A DNA stretch of 64,000 bases. It comes from UBA5287 sp041672395. GTDB lineage: Bacteria > Bacteroidota > Bacteroidia > Bacteroidales > Dysgonomonadaceae. The notes under the pieces were generated by a model, which saw nothing but the letters and a program-made list of their open reading frames with translations, was not told the DNA's origin and ran no database searches. Positions 8,816 through 16,256 of this stretch are shown in pieces (the stretch's first letter is position 1; the number at the start of each line of letters is the position of its first letter). The stretch is taken from assembly GCA_041672395.1 (NCBI GenBank), contig JBAYZS010000008.1:1-64000 (forward strand), given 5' to 3'. The position numbers were made by a program, and so were the translations under genes.

Positions 8816-8823
8816 CAAAGGTA
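8816..8823 (-). promoter_or_regulatory. Candidate -7 box (TACCTTTG) for adk-obg-pgeF
   Basis: It matches TAnnTTTG on the minus strand, 34 bases upstream of the adk ATG at 8781. This supports the shorter adk start. Confidence 0.4.
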
Positions 8824-8952
8824 CACTTTTTCATCCGTTTTTTATGTTAGCATTCATCATTTTATTTAGTTAGTTACTAATTGAAAAGTCAAAAGAACTA
8901 TTTACTTCTTAAAACGTTATAATATTTAAGCACACCCAAAACACTTTTAAAT

Positions 8953-9309
8953 ATGAATAAAGAAGAACTCAAACAAAAAGCCCAATCCATGCTTGCCGAA
9001 CTAAATGAAAGCATTGATAAACTGGAATCAAAAGCTCAAGAAATTGGAGTTGACATAAAAGAAGAATATGCCGAACAAGTTGAAAACCTGAAAGGTTTGA
9101 AAGAAAACATTTCTCAGAAGATAAAAGATATTGACGATGTCTCAGACGACAAATGGGATACTGTCAAAGAAAGTACAAGTAATTTCTTTACATCCATAGG
9201 GAATTCATGGAAAGAAAACTATTCCAAAGTATCCGACGCTTTCAAGAAAAATAAAGACGAAGCTGAAGAAACTAAACCAGATTCAGATAAAGAAGATTTT
9301 ATTATTTAA
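8953..9309 (+). CDS. Small charged helical protein of unknown function
   Basis: The product has 118 residues and no signal peptide or membrane segment. The first 70 residues show heptad-like spacing of Leu, Ile and Val among many Glu and Lys, so a coiled coil is likely. A WKENYSKVSDAFKK stretch follows, then an acidic tail. It resembles small stress-type or apolipoprotein-like helical proteins seen in many bacteria. I cannot name a family. It stands alone between the divergent adk operon and the tRNA-Cys terminator. Confidence 0.65.
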   Translation: MNKEELKQKAQSMLAELNESIDKLESKAQEIGVDIKEEYAEQVENLKGLKENISQKIKDIDDVSDDKWDTVKESTSNFFTSIGNSWKENYSKVSDAFKKNKDEAEETKPDSDKEDFII

Positions 9310-9387
9310 TCCCCCTTTTCATTTAAAGTGCAAAGTAGTTAATAAATATAGTTAGTTTTTCGTATTTGCACTGATTATACATGTGTA

Positions 9388-9432
9388 GTTAACAAAAAAA
9401 TGGCTCGTAGATACGAGCCATTTTTTGTTAAC
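9388..9432. terminator. Long bidirectional hairpin terminator between the 118-residue gene and tRNA-Cys
   Basis: Arms 9388-9409 and 9412-9432 are complementary except for one extra A (seven A against six T). The loop is two bases. Because A and T runs flank a GC-rich core, transcripts from either side end in a stem followed by U. It serves the 118-residue gene on the plus strand and tRNA-Cys on the minus strand. Confidence 0.85.
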
Positions 9433-9438
9433 CATTTG

Positions 9439-9509
9439 AGGTACCTGGCAGATTCGAACTGCCGTTGACGGTTTTGCAGACCGCTACCTAGCCACTCGGT
9501 CAAGGTACC
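9439..9509 (-). tRNA. tRNA-Cys (anticodon GCA)
   Basis: The minus strand folds as a 71-nt tRNA without encoded CCA. The acceptor is GGTACCT/AGGTACC with discriminator U at 9439, the T-loop is TTCGAAT, and anticodon GCA is the complement of 9475-9477. A TATCTTTG box at 9527-9534 lies 18 bases upstream, and the long hairpin terminator begins just downstream. It lies beyond the 3' end of radA on the same strand. Confidence 0.95.
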
Positions 9510-9526
9510 AAAATTTGAAACGGATG

Positions 9527-9534
9527 CAAAGATA
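9527..9534 (-). promoter_or_regulatory. Candidate -7 box (TATCTTTG) for tRNA-Cys
   Basis: It is an exact consensus match 17 bases before the mature 5' end of the tRNA on the minus strand. Confidence 0.5.
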
Positions 9535-9591
9535 GTACTTTTTTCTTACTAACGAAAGTGAATTTGATAATTCTTACAAACAATCTACAAC

Positions 9592-10959
9592 TTAAGCGAA
9601 TAATAATTGAAAAGCATCGCTTACTTTCCTTGCTGTTTTTATTTCAATTTTCACATTTGAGTTAAAGCCCCTCAAGTTATTAGCCGGAATAATAATACGT
9701 GAAAAACCAAGTTTTTCCGCTTCCTGAATTCGTTGTTCAATCCTGTTCACCGGGCGGATTTCACCAGACAAGCCAACCTCACCTGCCAAGCAAGTCTCTC
9801 TATCGATAGCAATATCCAAACTTGACGACAAAACAGCACTAATTACCGACAAATCCAGTCCCGGATCACTCACCCTCAAACCACCGGCAATATTGAGAAA
9901 GACATCTTTTTGTGACAACTTGAACCCCGCACGCTTTTCGAGTACAGCAAGTAACATATTCAGTCGCCGGTAATCAAAACCAGTAGAAGACCTTTGAGGA
10001 GTGCCATAAGCAGCAGTACTGACAAGCGCTTGTGTTTCAATCAAGAAAGGGCGCACACCTTCAATAGTAGCAGATATGGCTGCGCCACTCAACCCATCAT
10101 GATTTTGCGTAAGCAGCAGTTCTGACGGATTTGTTACTTCACGCAAACCAGATTGATTCATTTCATAGATACCCAGTTCTGCTGTACTTCCATACCGATT
10201 TTTGATACCACGCAAAATGCGGTACATATAATGCTGATCCCCTTCAAATTGCAGCACCGTATCAACGATATGTTCCAGAATTTTTGGTCCCGCAATGCTT
10301 CCCTCTTTCGTAATATGTCCAATCAAAATCACGGGAACCCCAGATTGTTTTGCAAACTTTAGAATAGAAGCCGCGCATTCTCTCACCTGCGAAATACTTC
10401 CCGGCGAAGATTCCAATGAATCCATAAACATCGTTTGAATAGAGTCAATAATAACAAGTTGTGGATCTGTATTTTTTATATGTGTAAAAATACTATCCAG
10501 GTTTGTCTCACAAACAATTAAGCAATTATCATTCTCAACACCCACTCTATCGGCTCTGAGTTTCAACTGTCTCGCGCTTTCTTCACCTGAAACATACAAA
10601 GAACGAACCGTTTGCAATTTCAATATCGTTTGCAAGACCAGCGTAGATTTTCCTATTCCCGGTTCCCCGCCAATCAACACTACCGAAGCCGGAACCAGTC
10701 CCCCTCCCAGAACCCTGTTGAGTTCCTCGTCCTGCATATCAACACGTTCCTCCTCCTCTGACTTTATGTCATGCAGTGGTTGTGGAACACTTTTTATGCT
10801 GACAAACGAGCGAGTATCATCCTGTTTTGCAGCACCATCCTTACGCACCAATTCTTCTACAAAAGTACCCCATTCCCCACACGAAGAACATTTACCCATC
10901 CATTTGGGTGATTCGTTTCCGCAATTACTGCAAAAATATACCGATTTGAGTTTTGCCAT
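9592..10959 (-). CDS. radA: DNA repair protein RadA/Sms
   Basis: The product has 455 residues from the ATG at 10959. The frame extends upstream to 11181, but the extra residues are hydrophobic and unconserved, overlap tex, and lie above the -7 box at 10981. RadA is a RecA-like helicase that extends recombination intermediates. Parts visible: a C4 zinc finger (Cys10, 13, 24, 27), Walker A GGEPGIGKST at 97-106, the RadA signature KNRYG, and a Lon-like C-terminal domain (AGEVGLSGEIRPV). It is divergent from tex. Confidence 0.95.
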   Translation of the reverse strand: MAKLKSVYFCSNCGNESPKWMGKCSSCGEWGTFVEELVRKDGAAKQDDTRSFVSIKSVPQPLHDIKSEEEERVDMQDEELNRVLGGGLVPASVVLIGGEPGIGKSTLVLQTILKLQTVRSLYVSGEESARQLKLRADRVGVENDNCLIVCETNLDSIFTHIKNTDPQLVIIDSIQTMFMDSLESSPGSISQVRECAASILKFAKQSGVPVILIGHITKEGSIAGPKILEHIVDTVLQFEGDQHYMYRILRGIKNRYGSTAELGIYEMNQSGLREVTNPSELLLTQNHDGLSGAAISATIEGVRPFLIETQALVSTAAYGTPQRSSTGFDYRRLNMLLAVLEKRAGFKLSQKDVFLNIAGGLRVSDPGLDLSVISAVLSSSLDIAIDRETCLAGEVGLSGEIRPVNRIEQRIQEAEKLGFSRIIIPANNLRGFNSNVKIEIKTARKVSDAFQLLFA

Positions 10960-10980
10960 TACTAATTTTATAAATATGAA

Positions 10981-10988
10981 CAAATATA
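10981..10988 (-). promoter_or_regulatory. Candidate -7 box (TATATTTG) for radA
   Basis: It matches TAnnTTTG 21 bases upstream of the chosen radA ATG. The position supports the shorter start. Confidence 0.45.
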
Positions 10989-11058
10989 CCATTTTTTTCA
11001 TTCTTAAGCATAAAAACCATATTATAGAAATAACGAGCATAATTAAAAAATAAACCCT

Positions 11059-11066
11059 TATTTTTG
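11059..11066 (+). promoter_or_regulatory. Candidate -7 box (TATTTTTG) for tex
   Basis: It matches TAnnTTTG 20 bases upstream of the tex ATG at 11087, in the short gap to radA. Confidence 0.4.
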
Positions 11067-11086
11067 CATATTCTAAAAAGCAAAGC

Positions 11087-13213
11087 ATGTCAGAAATAAT
11101 ATCAATTATCTCCAAGTCGCTCAATATCACATTAAGAAATGTTGAGAACACCATAAAATTACTTGACGAAGGCGCAACCATTCCCTTTATCAGTAGATAT
11201 AGAAAAGAAGTAACAGGAGGACTGGATGAAGTTCAAATAGGTCAGATCAATGAACAAAACGACAAACTCAACGAGTTGATAAAGCGTAAGGTATTCATAT
11301 TGAAGTCCATATCTGAACAAGAAAAACTGACACCAGCATTGGAAAAGCAGATCTCAGATTGTTGGGATTCCATTCAACTCGAAGATATTTATCTGCCTTT
11401 CAAACCCAAGCGTCAGACCCGGGCCGAGATTGCCCGCAAAAAAGGATTGGAAGAATTGGCGAAATGGTTGATGTCTCAACAAAACGATTCACCAGAGCAA
11501 AAGGCTGCCCAATTTATTAACGAAGAAGTGACGGATGCAAAAGATGCTTTGAAAGGTGCTTGCGACATTATTGCCGAGTGGGTGAACGAAGACGCAAATG
11601 CCCGTAAGACCGTACGAAACATTTTTGCAAGAGAAGCAACAATAACATCCAAAGTAATTAAGGACAAAGAGAAAGAAGGAGAAAAATACGCCGACTATTT
11701 TGATTTCAGCGCCCCCTTATCGCGCTGTCCTTCTCATAGAATTCTTGCCATTCGTAGAGCAGAATCTGAAGGTATTTTACGTGTATCTATTTCACCTGAT
11801 GACGAAAAATGCCTCGACAAGCTTGTTCCCCAATTTGCAAAAAACAATACAGAAGCAGCTGATTATGTAGAAGATGCGGTCACAGATGCCTATAAACGAC
11901 TACTGAAACCCTCTATAGAAAACGAATTTGCCAATTCATCTAAAGCAAATGCCGACGAACAGGCTATTGCAGTATTTGCCGAAAACCTGCGTCAGCTCCT
12001 TTTAGCGCCCCCTTTGGGACAGCAACGTATTCTGGGAATCGATCCCGGCTACAGAACTGGTTGTAAACTAGTTTGCTTGGATGAACAAGGGAATCTGCTT
12101 CATAATGAAACGATTTACCCTCATCCGCCCCAGAACGAATTCACTAAATCCGCATCCAAAATTTCGAAGTTGGTCACCACTTATAATATTGACGCTATAG
12201 CCATTGGAAACGGGACTGCCAGTCGCGAGACAGAGCATTTCATCACCAATCTGCGCTATGAAAAGCCTGTAAAAGTTTTTGTGGTGAGCGAAAACGGAGC
12301 ATCCATTTATTCAGCCTCAAAGATAGCACGCGACGAATTTCCGGAATATGATGTAACCGTTCGCGGTGCCATTTCCATCGGTCGCAGGTTAAGCGATCCA
12401 CTGGCAGAGTTGGTGAAGATAGACCCAAAATCCATTGGAGTTGGTCAATATCAACACGATGTAGATCAGTCGATGCTCAAACGATCCCTCGACCAGACAA
12501 TAGAGAGTTGCGTGAATCTGGTTGGCGTAAACCTCAATACAGCCAGCAAACATTTGCTTACCTATGTTTCCGGTTTGGGTGAATCTTTAGCACAAAACAT
12601 TGTAAACTATCGCACCGAAAATGGAGCGTTTGAGTCTCGGAAAGAACTTAAGAAAGTTTCCAGGTTAGGAGAAAAGGCTTTTGAACAATGTGCCGGTTTT
12701 TTGCGCATTCCCAGTGCGGAAAACCCACTCGACAATTCCGCTGTTCATCCCGAAAGCTATCCAATAGTGACTAAAATGGCTAAAGATTTAGGCTGCACAC
12801 TTCAGGATCTAATTGGTAACAAACAACTTATTCAGTCAATCAACATCGACAAGTATAAATCAGAGACAGTGGGACAAGAGACATTAAACGATATCTTACA
12901 AGAACTGGAAAAACCTGGTCGCGACCCACGTACAAAAGTGCAGGTACTGGAATTTGACCCCAACATAAGAACTATCAATGATGTAAAAGAAGGAATGGTT
13001 TTGCCCGGAATAGTAACCAATATCACCAATTTTGGCTGTTTTGTCGATTTTGGTATCAAGGAAAACGGACTTGTACATATTTCTGAACTTGCCGACCGCT
13101 TCGTTTCAAATCCCACAGAAGTTGTGTCTCTTCACCAATATGTGAAAGTAAGAGTTCTTTCAATTGATATGGAAAGAAAGCGTATTCAACTTTCTATGAA
13201 ACAGACTGAATGA
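11087..13213 (+). CDS. tex: Tex family RNA-binding transcription accessory protein
   Basis: The product has 708 residues, near the family length. It is a cytoplasmic protein that binds nucleic acid and RNA polymerase and affects transcription. Parts in order: the Tex N-terminal helical region (about 1-300, with PFISRYRKE), a YqgF/RNase H-like fold opening with ILGIDPGYRTGCK near 315, helix-hairpin-helix repeats around 478-560, and an S1 RNA-binding domain from about 632 (GIVTNITNFGCFVDFG). It ends 11 bp before the stop of the convergent lipoprotein gene, with no separate terminator visible. Confidence 0.93.
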   Translation: MSEIISIISKSLNITLRNVENTIKLLDEGATIPFISRYRKEVTGGLDEVQIGQINEQNDKLNELIKRKVFILKSISEQEKLTPALEKQISDCWDSIQLEDIYLPFKPKRQTRAEIARKKGLEELAKWLMSQQNDSPEQKAAQFINEEVTDAKDALKGACDIIAEWVNEDANARKTVRNIFAREATITSKVIKDKEKEGEKYADYFDFSAPLSRCPSHRILAIRRAESEGILRVSISPDDEKCLDKLVPQFAKNNTEAADYVEDAVTDAYKRLLKPSIENEFANSSKANADEQAIAVFAENLRQLLLAPPLGQQRILGIDPGYRTGCKLVCLDEQGNLLHNETIYPHPPQNEFTKSASKISKLVTTYNIDAIAIGNGTASRETEHFITNLRYEKPVKVFVVSENGASIYSASKIARDEFPEYDVTVRGAISIGRRLSDPLAELVKIDPKSIGVGQYQHDVDQSMLKRSLDQTIESCVNLVGVNLNTASKHLLTYVSGLGESLAQNIVNYRTENGAFESRKELKKVSRLGEKAFEQCAGFLRIPSAENPLDNSAVHPESYPIVTKMAKDLGCTLQDLIGNKQLIQSINIDKYKSETVGQETLNDILQELEKPGRDPRTKVQVLEFDPNIRTINDVKEGMVLPGIVTNITNFGCFVDFGIKENGLVHISELADRFVSNPTEVVSLHQYVKVRVLSIDMERKRIQLSMKQTE

Positions 13214-13224
13214 TAATGGACTAA

Positions 13225-14196
13225 TTATCGAAGCCTGAATTTCCACACAAGGTCCAAGCTGATCAAATGTTCATATTTGAATTTGACATCTGGTTTGATT
13301 TGCATGAAAGTAGGTCTGTAAATTAATCCGGTGTGGAAATGCTTCCCGAACTGATAATAGCCGTTTAGTACCAAACCTATCGACTGATTAATTTTTTCAG
13401 TCGACATACGTGTTGAAGGCTCATCTTCATAATTATTATTTTGAAAACTCCATTTATTCCATGCATAATTGAGTCCGTATCCCAACGAAATGCGATTTAA
13501 TTTGTAATTATCCGTCAAACTAAAATAAGCAGAACTCATTAATTCATATTCACCAAAAATATCGACTGCCCCTATAACGGGTAAGAAAAAATCCATCACC
13601 CCACTTGCATTCAAACTGACAAATTTATTATCTTTATAAAAATAATCCAACCCAATAGATGTTCCCCAAAATCCGGTATTGAACTTAGGCGTTTCATTTT
13701 GAGGACGAAGATAAAAGCTGTTAACATACGGAAGAGAATAATTCAAATTAATCTGTCCTTTTTTCGTTGGATGTTTTTTTCGCCAAAAAGTTATTGGTTT
13801 TACGATAGAATCCGTAGAATTGGAACTCAGAAAAACCGATTCGCCATAATAAAAACGTTTCTCATTTGTCAAATCAATCAGATAACCGATTGGCGCTCCC
13901 GAAATCCATAACAGATTACCTAACAAAAAATGATTTGTTAAAGCAGGTTTTATTGCCAAATCCTTTTCTTTATTATCATTCAACAATTTCACCGGTAAGT
14001 AGTCCTTTGAGCCCGGCAACCGAATGTTGGCAGGCAAATCGTAAATACTATCTTTCACAAGAACCTTTGCATCAGGCACATCAGAATAAAAGCGAACAAA
14101 GTGATCAGGCTTATTCATGAGTGTAGAGCAAGAAGAAAGCACCATTCCGAAAAACAGCATCATTCCTAACGTTTGTGCGTGCTTTTTCATTTTCAT
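13225..14196 (-). CDS. Predicted outer-membrane lipoprotein of unknown function
   Basis: The product has 323 residues. The signal peptide ends in LSSC with the lipidated Cys at 23. The region from about 150 has alternating aromatic and polar residues, with Tyr/Phe/Trp-rich strands (LNYSLPYVNSFYLRP, ISLGYGLNYAWNKW, LVLNGYYQFGKHF) and ends in FRLR. That pattern suggests a beta-barrel or other beta-rich envelope fold. I do not recognise a family. It is the last gene of a five-gene minus-strand operon, 9 bases after the DUF2752 gene. It may be the surface component of that operon. Confidence 0.65.
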   Translation of the reverse strand: MKMKKHAQTLGMMLFFGMVLSSCSTLMNKPDHFVRFYSDVPDAKVLVKDSIYDLPANIRLPGSKDYLPVKLLNDNKEKDLAIKPALTNHFLLGNLLWISGAPIGYLIDLTNEKRFYYGESVFLSSNSTDSIVKPITFWRKKHPTKKGQINLNYSLPYVNSFYLRPQNETPKFNTGFWGTSIGLDYFYKDNKFVSLNASGVMDFFLPVIGAVDIFGEYELMSSAYFSLTDNYKLNRISLGYGLNYAWNKWSFQNNNYEDEPSTRMSTEKINQSIGLVLNGYYQFGKHFHTGLIYRPTFMQIKPDVKFKYEHLISLDLVWKFRLR

Positions 14197-14205
14197 GATA
14201 ATCTA

Positions 14206-14595
14206 TTAAAAAATATTCCTCAAAACCCAGTAACCAATAATGACAAAGATAACAATAAAACCCGCCCATTTACCAAAAAAGAATCGTTCAAGTCGCGAGT
14301 ATTTTTCTTTTCCTCCAAAAAGGTCTAGATAGATTCCTAAAAAAATATATGGGATAGCAATAGGAACAATAGCATTTTGATTAAAAGCATCGCCTATGCG
14401 AAAGTGCAACAAATCATGAATGGCCCGTTGTGAGCCACATCCCGGGCATTCGAGTCCCGTTGTCATCAAGAACGGACATTTAGGAAAAAACAAGTAATCG
14501 GCAGGATCCAAAAAATAAAACACAAAAGCAACTGCCATAAGCACAAAACCTATGGCAGCTCCTATTCCAATTTTCTTTCGAGTTGATAATAACAC
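14206..14595 (-). CDS. DUF2752 family membrane protein
   Basis: The product has 129 residues and three likely membrane segments (about 12-29, 75-95 and 107-127). The DUF2752 signature is clear: Cys40-Pro, then CPGCGSQRA with Cys50 and Cys53, followed by HDLLHFRIGDAFNQN. The function of the family is unknown, and the conserved cysteines could bind metal or form a redox pair at the membrane face. It lies 9 bases after the CD225 gene and 9 bases before the outer-membrane-like lipoprotein gene. Confidence 0.88.
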   Translation of the reverse strand: MLLSTRKKIGIGAAIGFVLMAVAFVFYFLDPADYLFFPKCPFLMTTGLECPGCGSQRAIHDLLHFRIGDAFNQNAIVPIAIPYIFLGIYLDLFGGKEKYSRLERFFFGKWAGFIVIFVIIGYWVLRNIF

Positions 14596-14604
14596 ACTGT
14601 ACGG

Positions 14605-15021
14605 CTAATAATTATAGATACTTGCGCCACTGTCTGAAGGAATCATTTCTGTTGAAACTTCTCCATTCATTATTTTCACAGTAACATAAATCATATAAAT
14701 CAAGCCAAGAACCAAAGCAATCAGTGTCCATAACTTAGCTGTCTTAGCCGATTTATTTGCCTCAACAAACTGACCATTATCGTATAAAGCATTCACTCTG
14801 GTTGCATACACAATTCCGATTATTGCCAAAGGAGAGCAGCACAAAATTGTCACAACAATTGATTGCCAAAGCCAGTTTGCAGGTCGCATAGGGGGGATAT
14901 CGAATTGTTCTGTCTGTTTGACTTTGTAAGAATTTTCCGGTACAGGAGGTGGAATTCCTTCATTATCGTTTTTGTCTTGAGAGCTATAGCCCTCGTTTTC
15001 AGTATTTTGATATTCATCCAT
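14605..15021 (-). CDS. CD225/dispanin family membrane protein
   Basis: The product has 138 residues. A polar Pro/Glu/Asn-rich head of about 45 residues precedes two membrane helices. The CD225 core is visible: NWLWQSIVVTILCCSPLAI, then ATRVNALYDNGQF.EANKSAKTAKLW and a second hydrophobic helix. CD225 proteins in eukaryotes (IFITM) alter membrane properties. Bacterial members are of unknown role. The gene starts 4 bases after the stop of a second CD225 protein (GYF_2-CD225), so paralogues are adjacent in one operon. Confidence 0.82.
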   Translation of the reverse strand: MDEYQNTENEGYSSQDKNDNEGIPPPVPENSYKVKQTEQFDIPPMRPANWLWQSIVVTILCCSPLAIIGIVYATRVNALYDNGQFVEANKSAKTAKLWTLIALVLGLIYMIYVTVKIMNGEVSTEMIPSDSGASIYNY

Positions 15022-15025
15022 ATTG

Positions 15026-15598
15026 TTATAATTTTAACATTGCTGTGTTAAAAGAGTTGGCAAACATATCCGTTAATCCCATAAAAGAACCTGCAAAAAC
15101 TAGCACTAAAACAACAGTAAGTACAATAAGAACCAACCAGGCTATGGAAATCCAGAATGTGATTTTAGTCCATCTTCCGGCGGAATTTGAAGCTGCTTCA
15201 GCATTGGCAAAATCACCTCTATTATAATTTGACTCCACCTGAGCCGCATATACAATAGCAATAATTCCTAATAAACTGAGAATGCTTCCACAAAGAACAA
15301 AAGGAAGTATTGTCACTAAAATAGATTCTACTAACCAATTTCTTGGCACAGGAGGTTTTACCGAATAAGCTTGTTGCTGATAAGTCTGTTCTTGTGCTTG
15401 AGTTTCTTTTGGTTGAGGACTAGGGGGTTCTGTCTGGAACAGATATTGCAGTTCTGATACCTCTTCGGCCTTCTTCCACTCATTCATTCCCTGAGTCCAC
15501 ACCAGCGTATCATGTTTGATATGCTCTTGTCTTAATTCTTCCGGCGAAAACGTACCTTTTTGTTTTCCTTCGCCATCAATGTAGAAATACCTGTTCAT
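15026..15598 (-). CDS. GYF_2 domain plus CD225 domain membrane protein
   Basis: The product has 190 residues. Residues 2-53 form a GYF_2 domain (FYIDGEGKQKGTFSPEEL, then TLVWTQGMNEWKKAEEV), a predicted peptide-binding fold. A Pro/Gln-rich linker follows. The CD225 part runs from about 80, with NWLVESILVTILPFVLCGS, an AAQVESNYNRGDF loop and a second helix near 145-170. This suggests a membrane-anchored protein with a cytoplasmic recognition domain. It sits second in the operon, 19 bases after the small lipoprotein gene and 4 bases before the other CD225 gene. Confidence 0.85.
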   Translation of the reverse strand: MNRYFYIDGEGKQKGTFSPEELRQEHIKHDTLVWTQGMNEWKKAEEVSELQYLFQTEPPSPQPKETQAQEQTYQQQAYSVKPPVPRNWLVESILVTILPFVLCGSILSLLGIIAIVYAAQVESNYNRGDFANAEAASNSAGRWTKITFWISIAWLVLIVLTVVLVLVFAGSFMGLTDMFANSFNTAMLKL

Positions 15599-15617
15599 AA
15601 TTCAAGATTGTTAAAGA

Positions 15618-16019
15618 TTAATTATAATCCTCAGGTGTCACTATAATGGTGCGTACCGGAGAACCTGTTGAGTCGCTATAAATATAATTGATTGTAACAT
15701 TATTATCTTTGAAAACCTTTAGACTTTGGTCTGTTTTAAATGCCTTTTTTATATTGGATCCAAGTTCTATTTCCATGCTATCTAACAATGCCATAGGGTT
15801 TTTGGTGTTTTTTACAGTATAAAAATAAGTAAAGATATTATCATCTGAAACTGCAACACTGTCAAATTGTGTATATTGGTCGAGCTTGATAGGTGTGGAC
15901 TGGTTCAGATTTTCTGCCATTTCATTAAGTTTCTTATTCAGGCGTTCTTTTTCTGAAGTACATTGAATCAACAACATACCTATAAAAACAATCAGCATAT
16001 AAGTCGCAATTCTACGCAT
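15618..16019 (-). CDS. Small predicted lipoprotein, first gene of the CD225 operon
   Basis: The product has 133 residues with a signal peptide ending LIQC. Cys20 is the likely lipid site, although Gln at -1 is not typical. The mature part is hydrophilic with a compact mixed pattern (FTYFYTVKNTKNP.ALLDSMEIELGSNIKKAF). It resembles small periplasmic lipoproteins that often accompany GYF/CD225 genes, but I cannot name the family. A TATATTTG box lies 22 bases upstream at 16041-16048. Confidence 0.65.
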   Translation of the reverse strand: MRRIATYMLIVFIGMLLIQCTSEKERLNKKLNEMAENLNQSTPIKLDQYTQFDSVAVSDDNIFTYFYTVKNTKNPMALLDSMEIELGSNIKKAFKTDQSLKVFKDNNVTINYIYSDSTGSPVRTIIVTPEDYN

Positions 16020-16040
16020 ATAAACCAGTTAATATTCGTA

Positions 16041-16048
16041 CAAATATA
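16041..16048 (-). promoter_or_regulatory. Candidate -7 box (TATATTTG) for the five-gene CD225 operon
   Basis: It is an exact TAnnTTTG match on the minus strand, 21 bases upstream of the first gene. It supports one promoter for 16019 down to 13225. Confidence 0.45.
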
Positions 16049-16084
16049 AACAAAAATATTGAGATATAAATAGATATATTAAAA

Positions 16085-16165
16085 ATAACAAAAAGAATAG
16101 CAGCGTTTCTCACGATACACTGCTACCATTGTTAACCTTAAATCTAATACTATTATGAAAAAACC
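16085..16165 (-). ncRNA. Candidate small RNA, about 80 nt
   Basis: On the minus strand, a -33 TTTG (16200-16203), a 20-base spacer and a TACATTTG -7 box (16172-16179) form the best-spaced Bacteroidetes promoter I found in the window. Downstream, 16098-16106 pairs with 16117-16125 as a 9-bp hairpin. One pair is G-U on the minus strand but a C-A mismatch on the plus strand. A T-rich stretch follows. No credible reading frame lies between. The hairpin could alternatively be only the terminator of dgt, about 130 bases upstream. Transcript ends are estimates. Confidence 0.4.
16098..16125 (-). terminator. Minus-strand terminator hairpin (for the candidate small RNA and/or dgt)
   Basis: A nine-pair stem with one G-U pair on the minus strand and a 10-base loop is followed leftward by a T-rich tract (complement of 16080-16097). 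Confidence 0.6.
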
Positions 16166-16171
16166 ACATTG

Positions 16172-16203
16172 CAAATGTAAATAAGAAACTAAAACTATCC
16201 AAA
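16172..16203 (-). promoter_or_regulatory. Well-spaced promoter TTTG-N20-TACATTTG
   Basis: The -33 box is at 16200-16203 and the -7 box at 16172-16179 on the minus strand. The 20-base spacing fits the Bacteroidetes consensus of about 19-21. It points into the gap below dgt. Confidence 0.5.
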
Positions 16204-16256
16204 TAATTTCAATAAAAAATTAAATAATCTTTTTTTATTTCAAATTGAAAGCAATT

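Noticed and set aside
10960..11181. N-terminal extension of RadA
   Set aside because: Hydrophobic, unconserved, overlaps tex and lies above the -7 box at 10981.
14863..15227. Plus-strand frames opposite the CD225 genes
   Set aside because: They are mirror frames of two conserved membrane proteins, without their own start signals.
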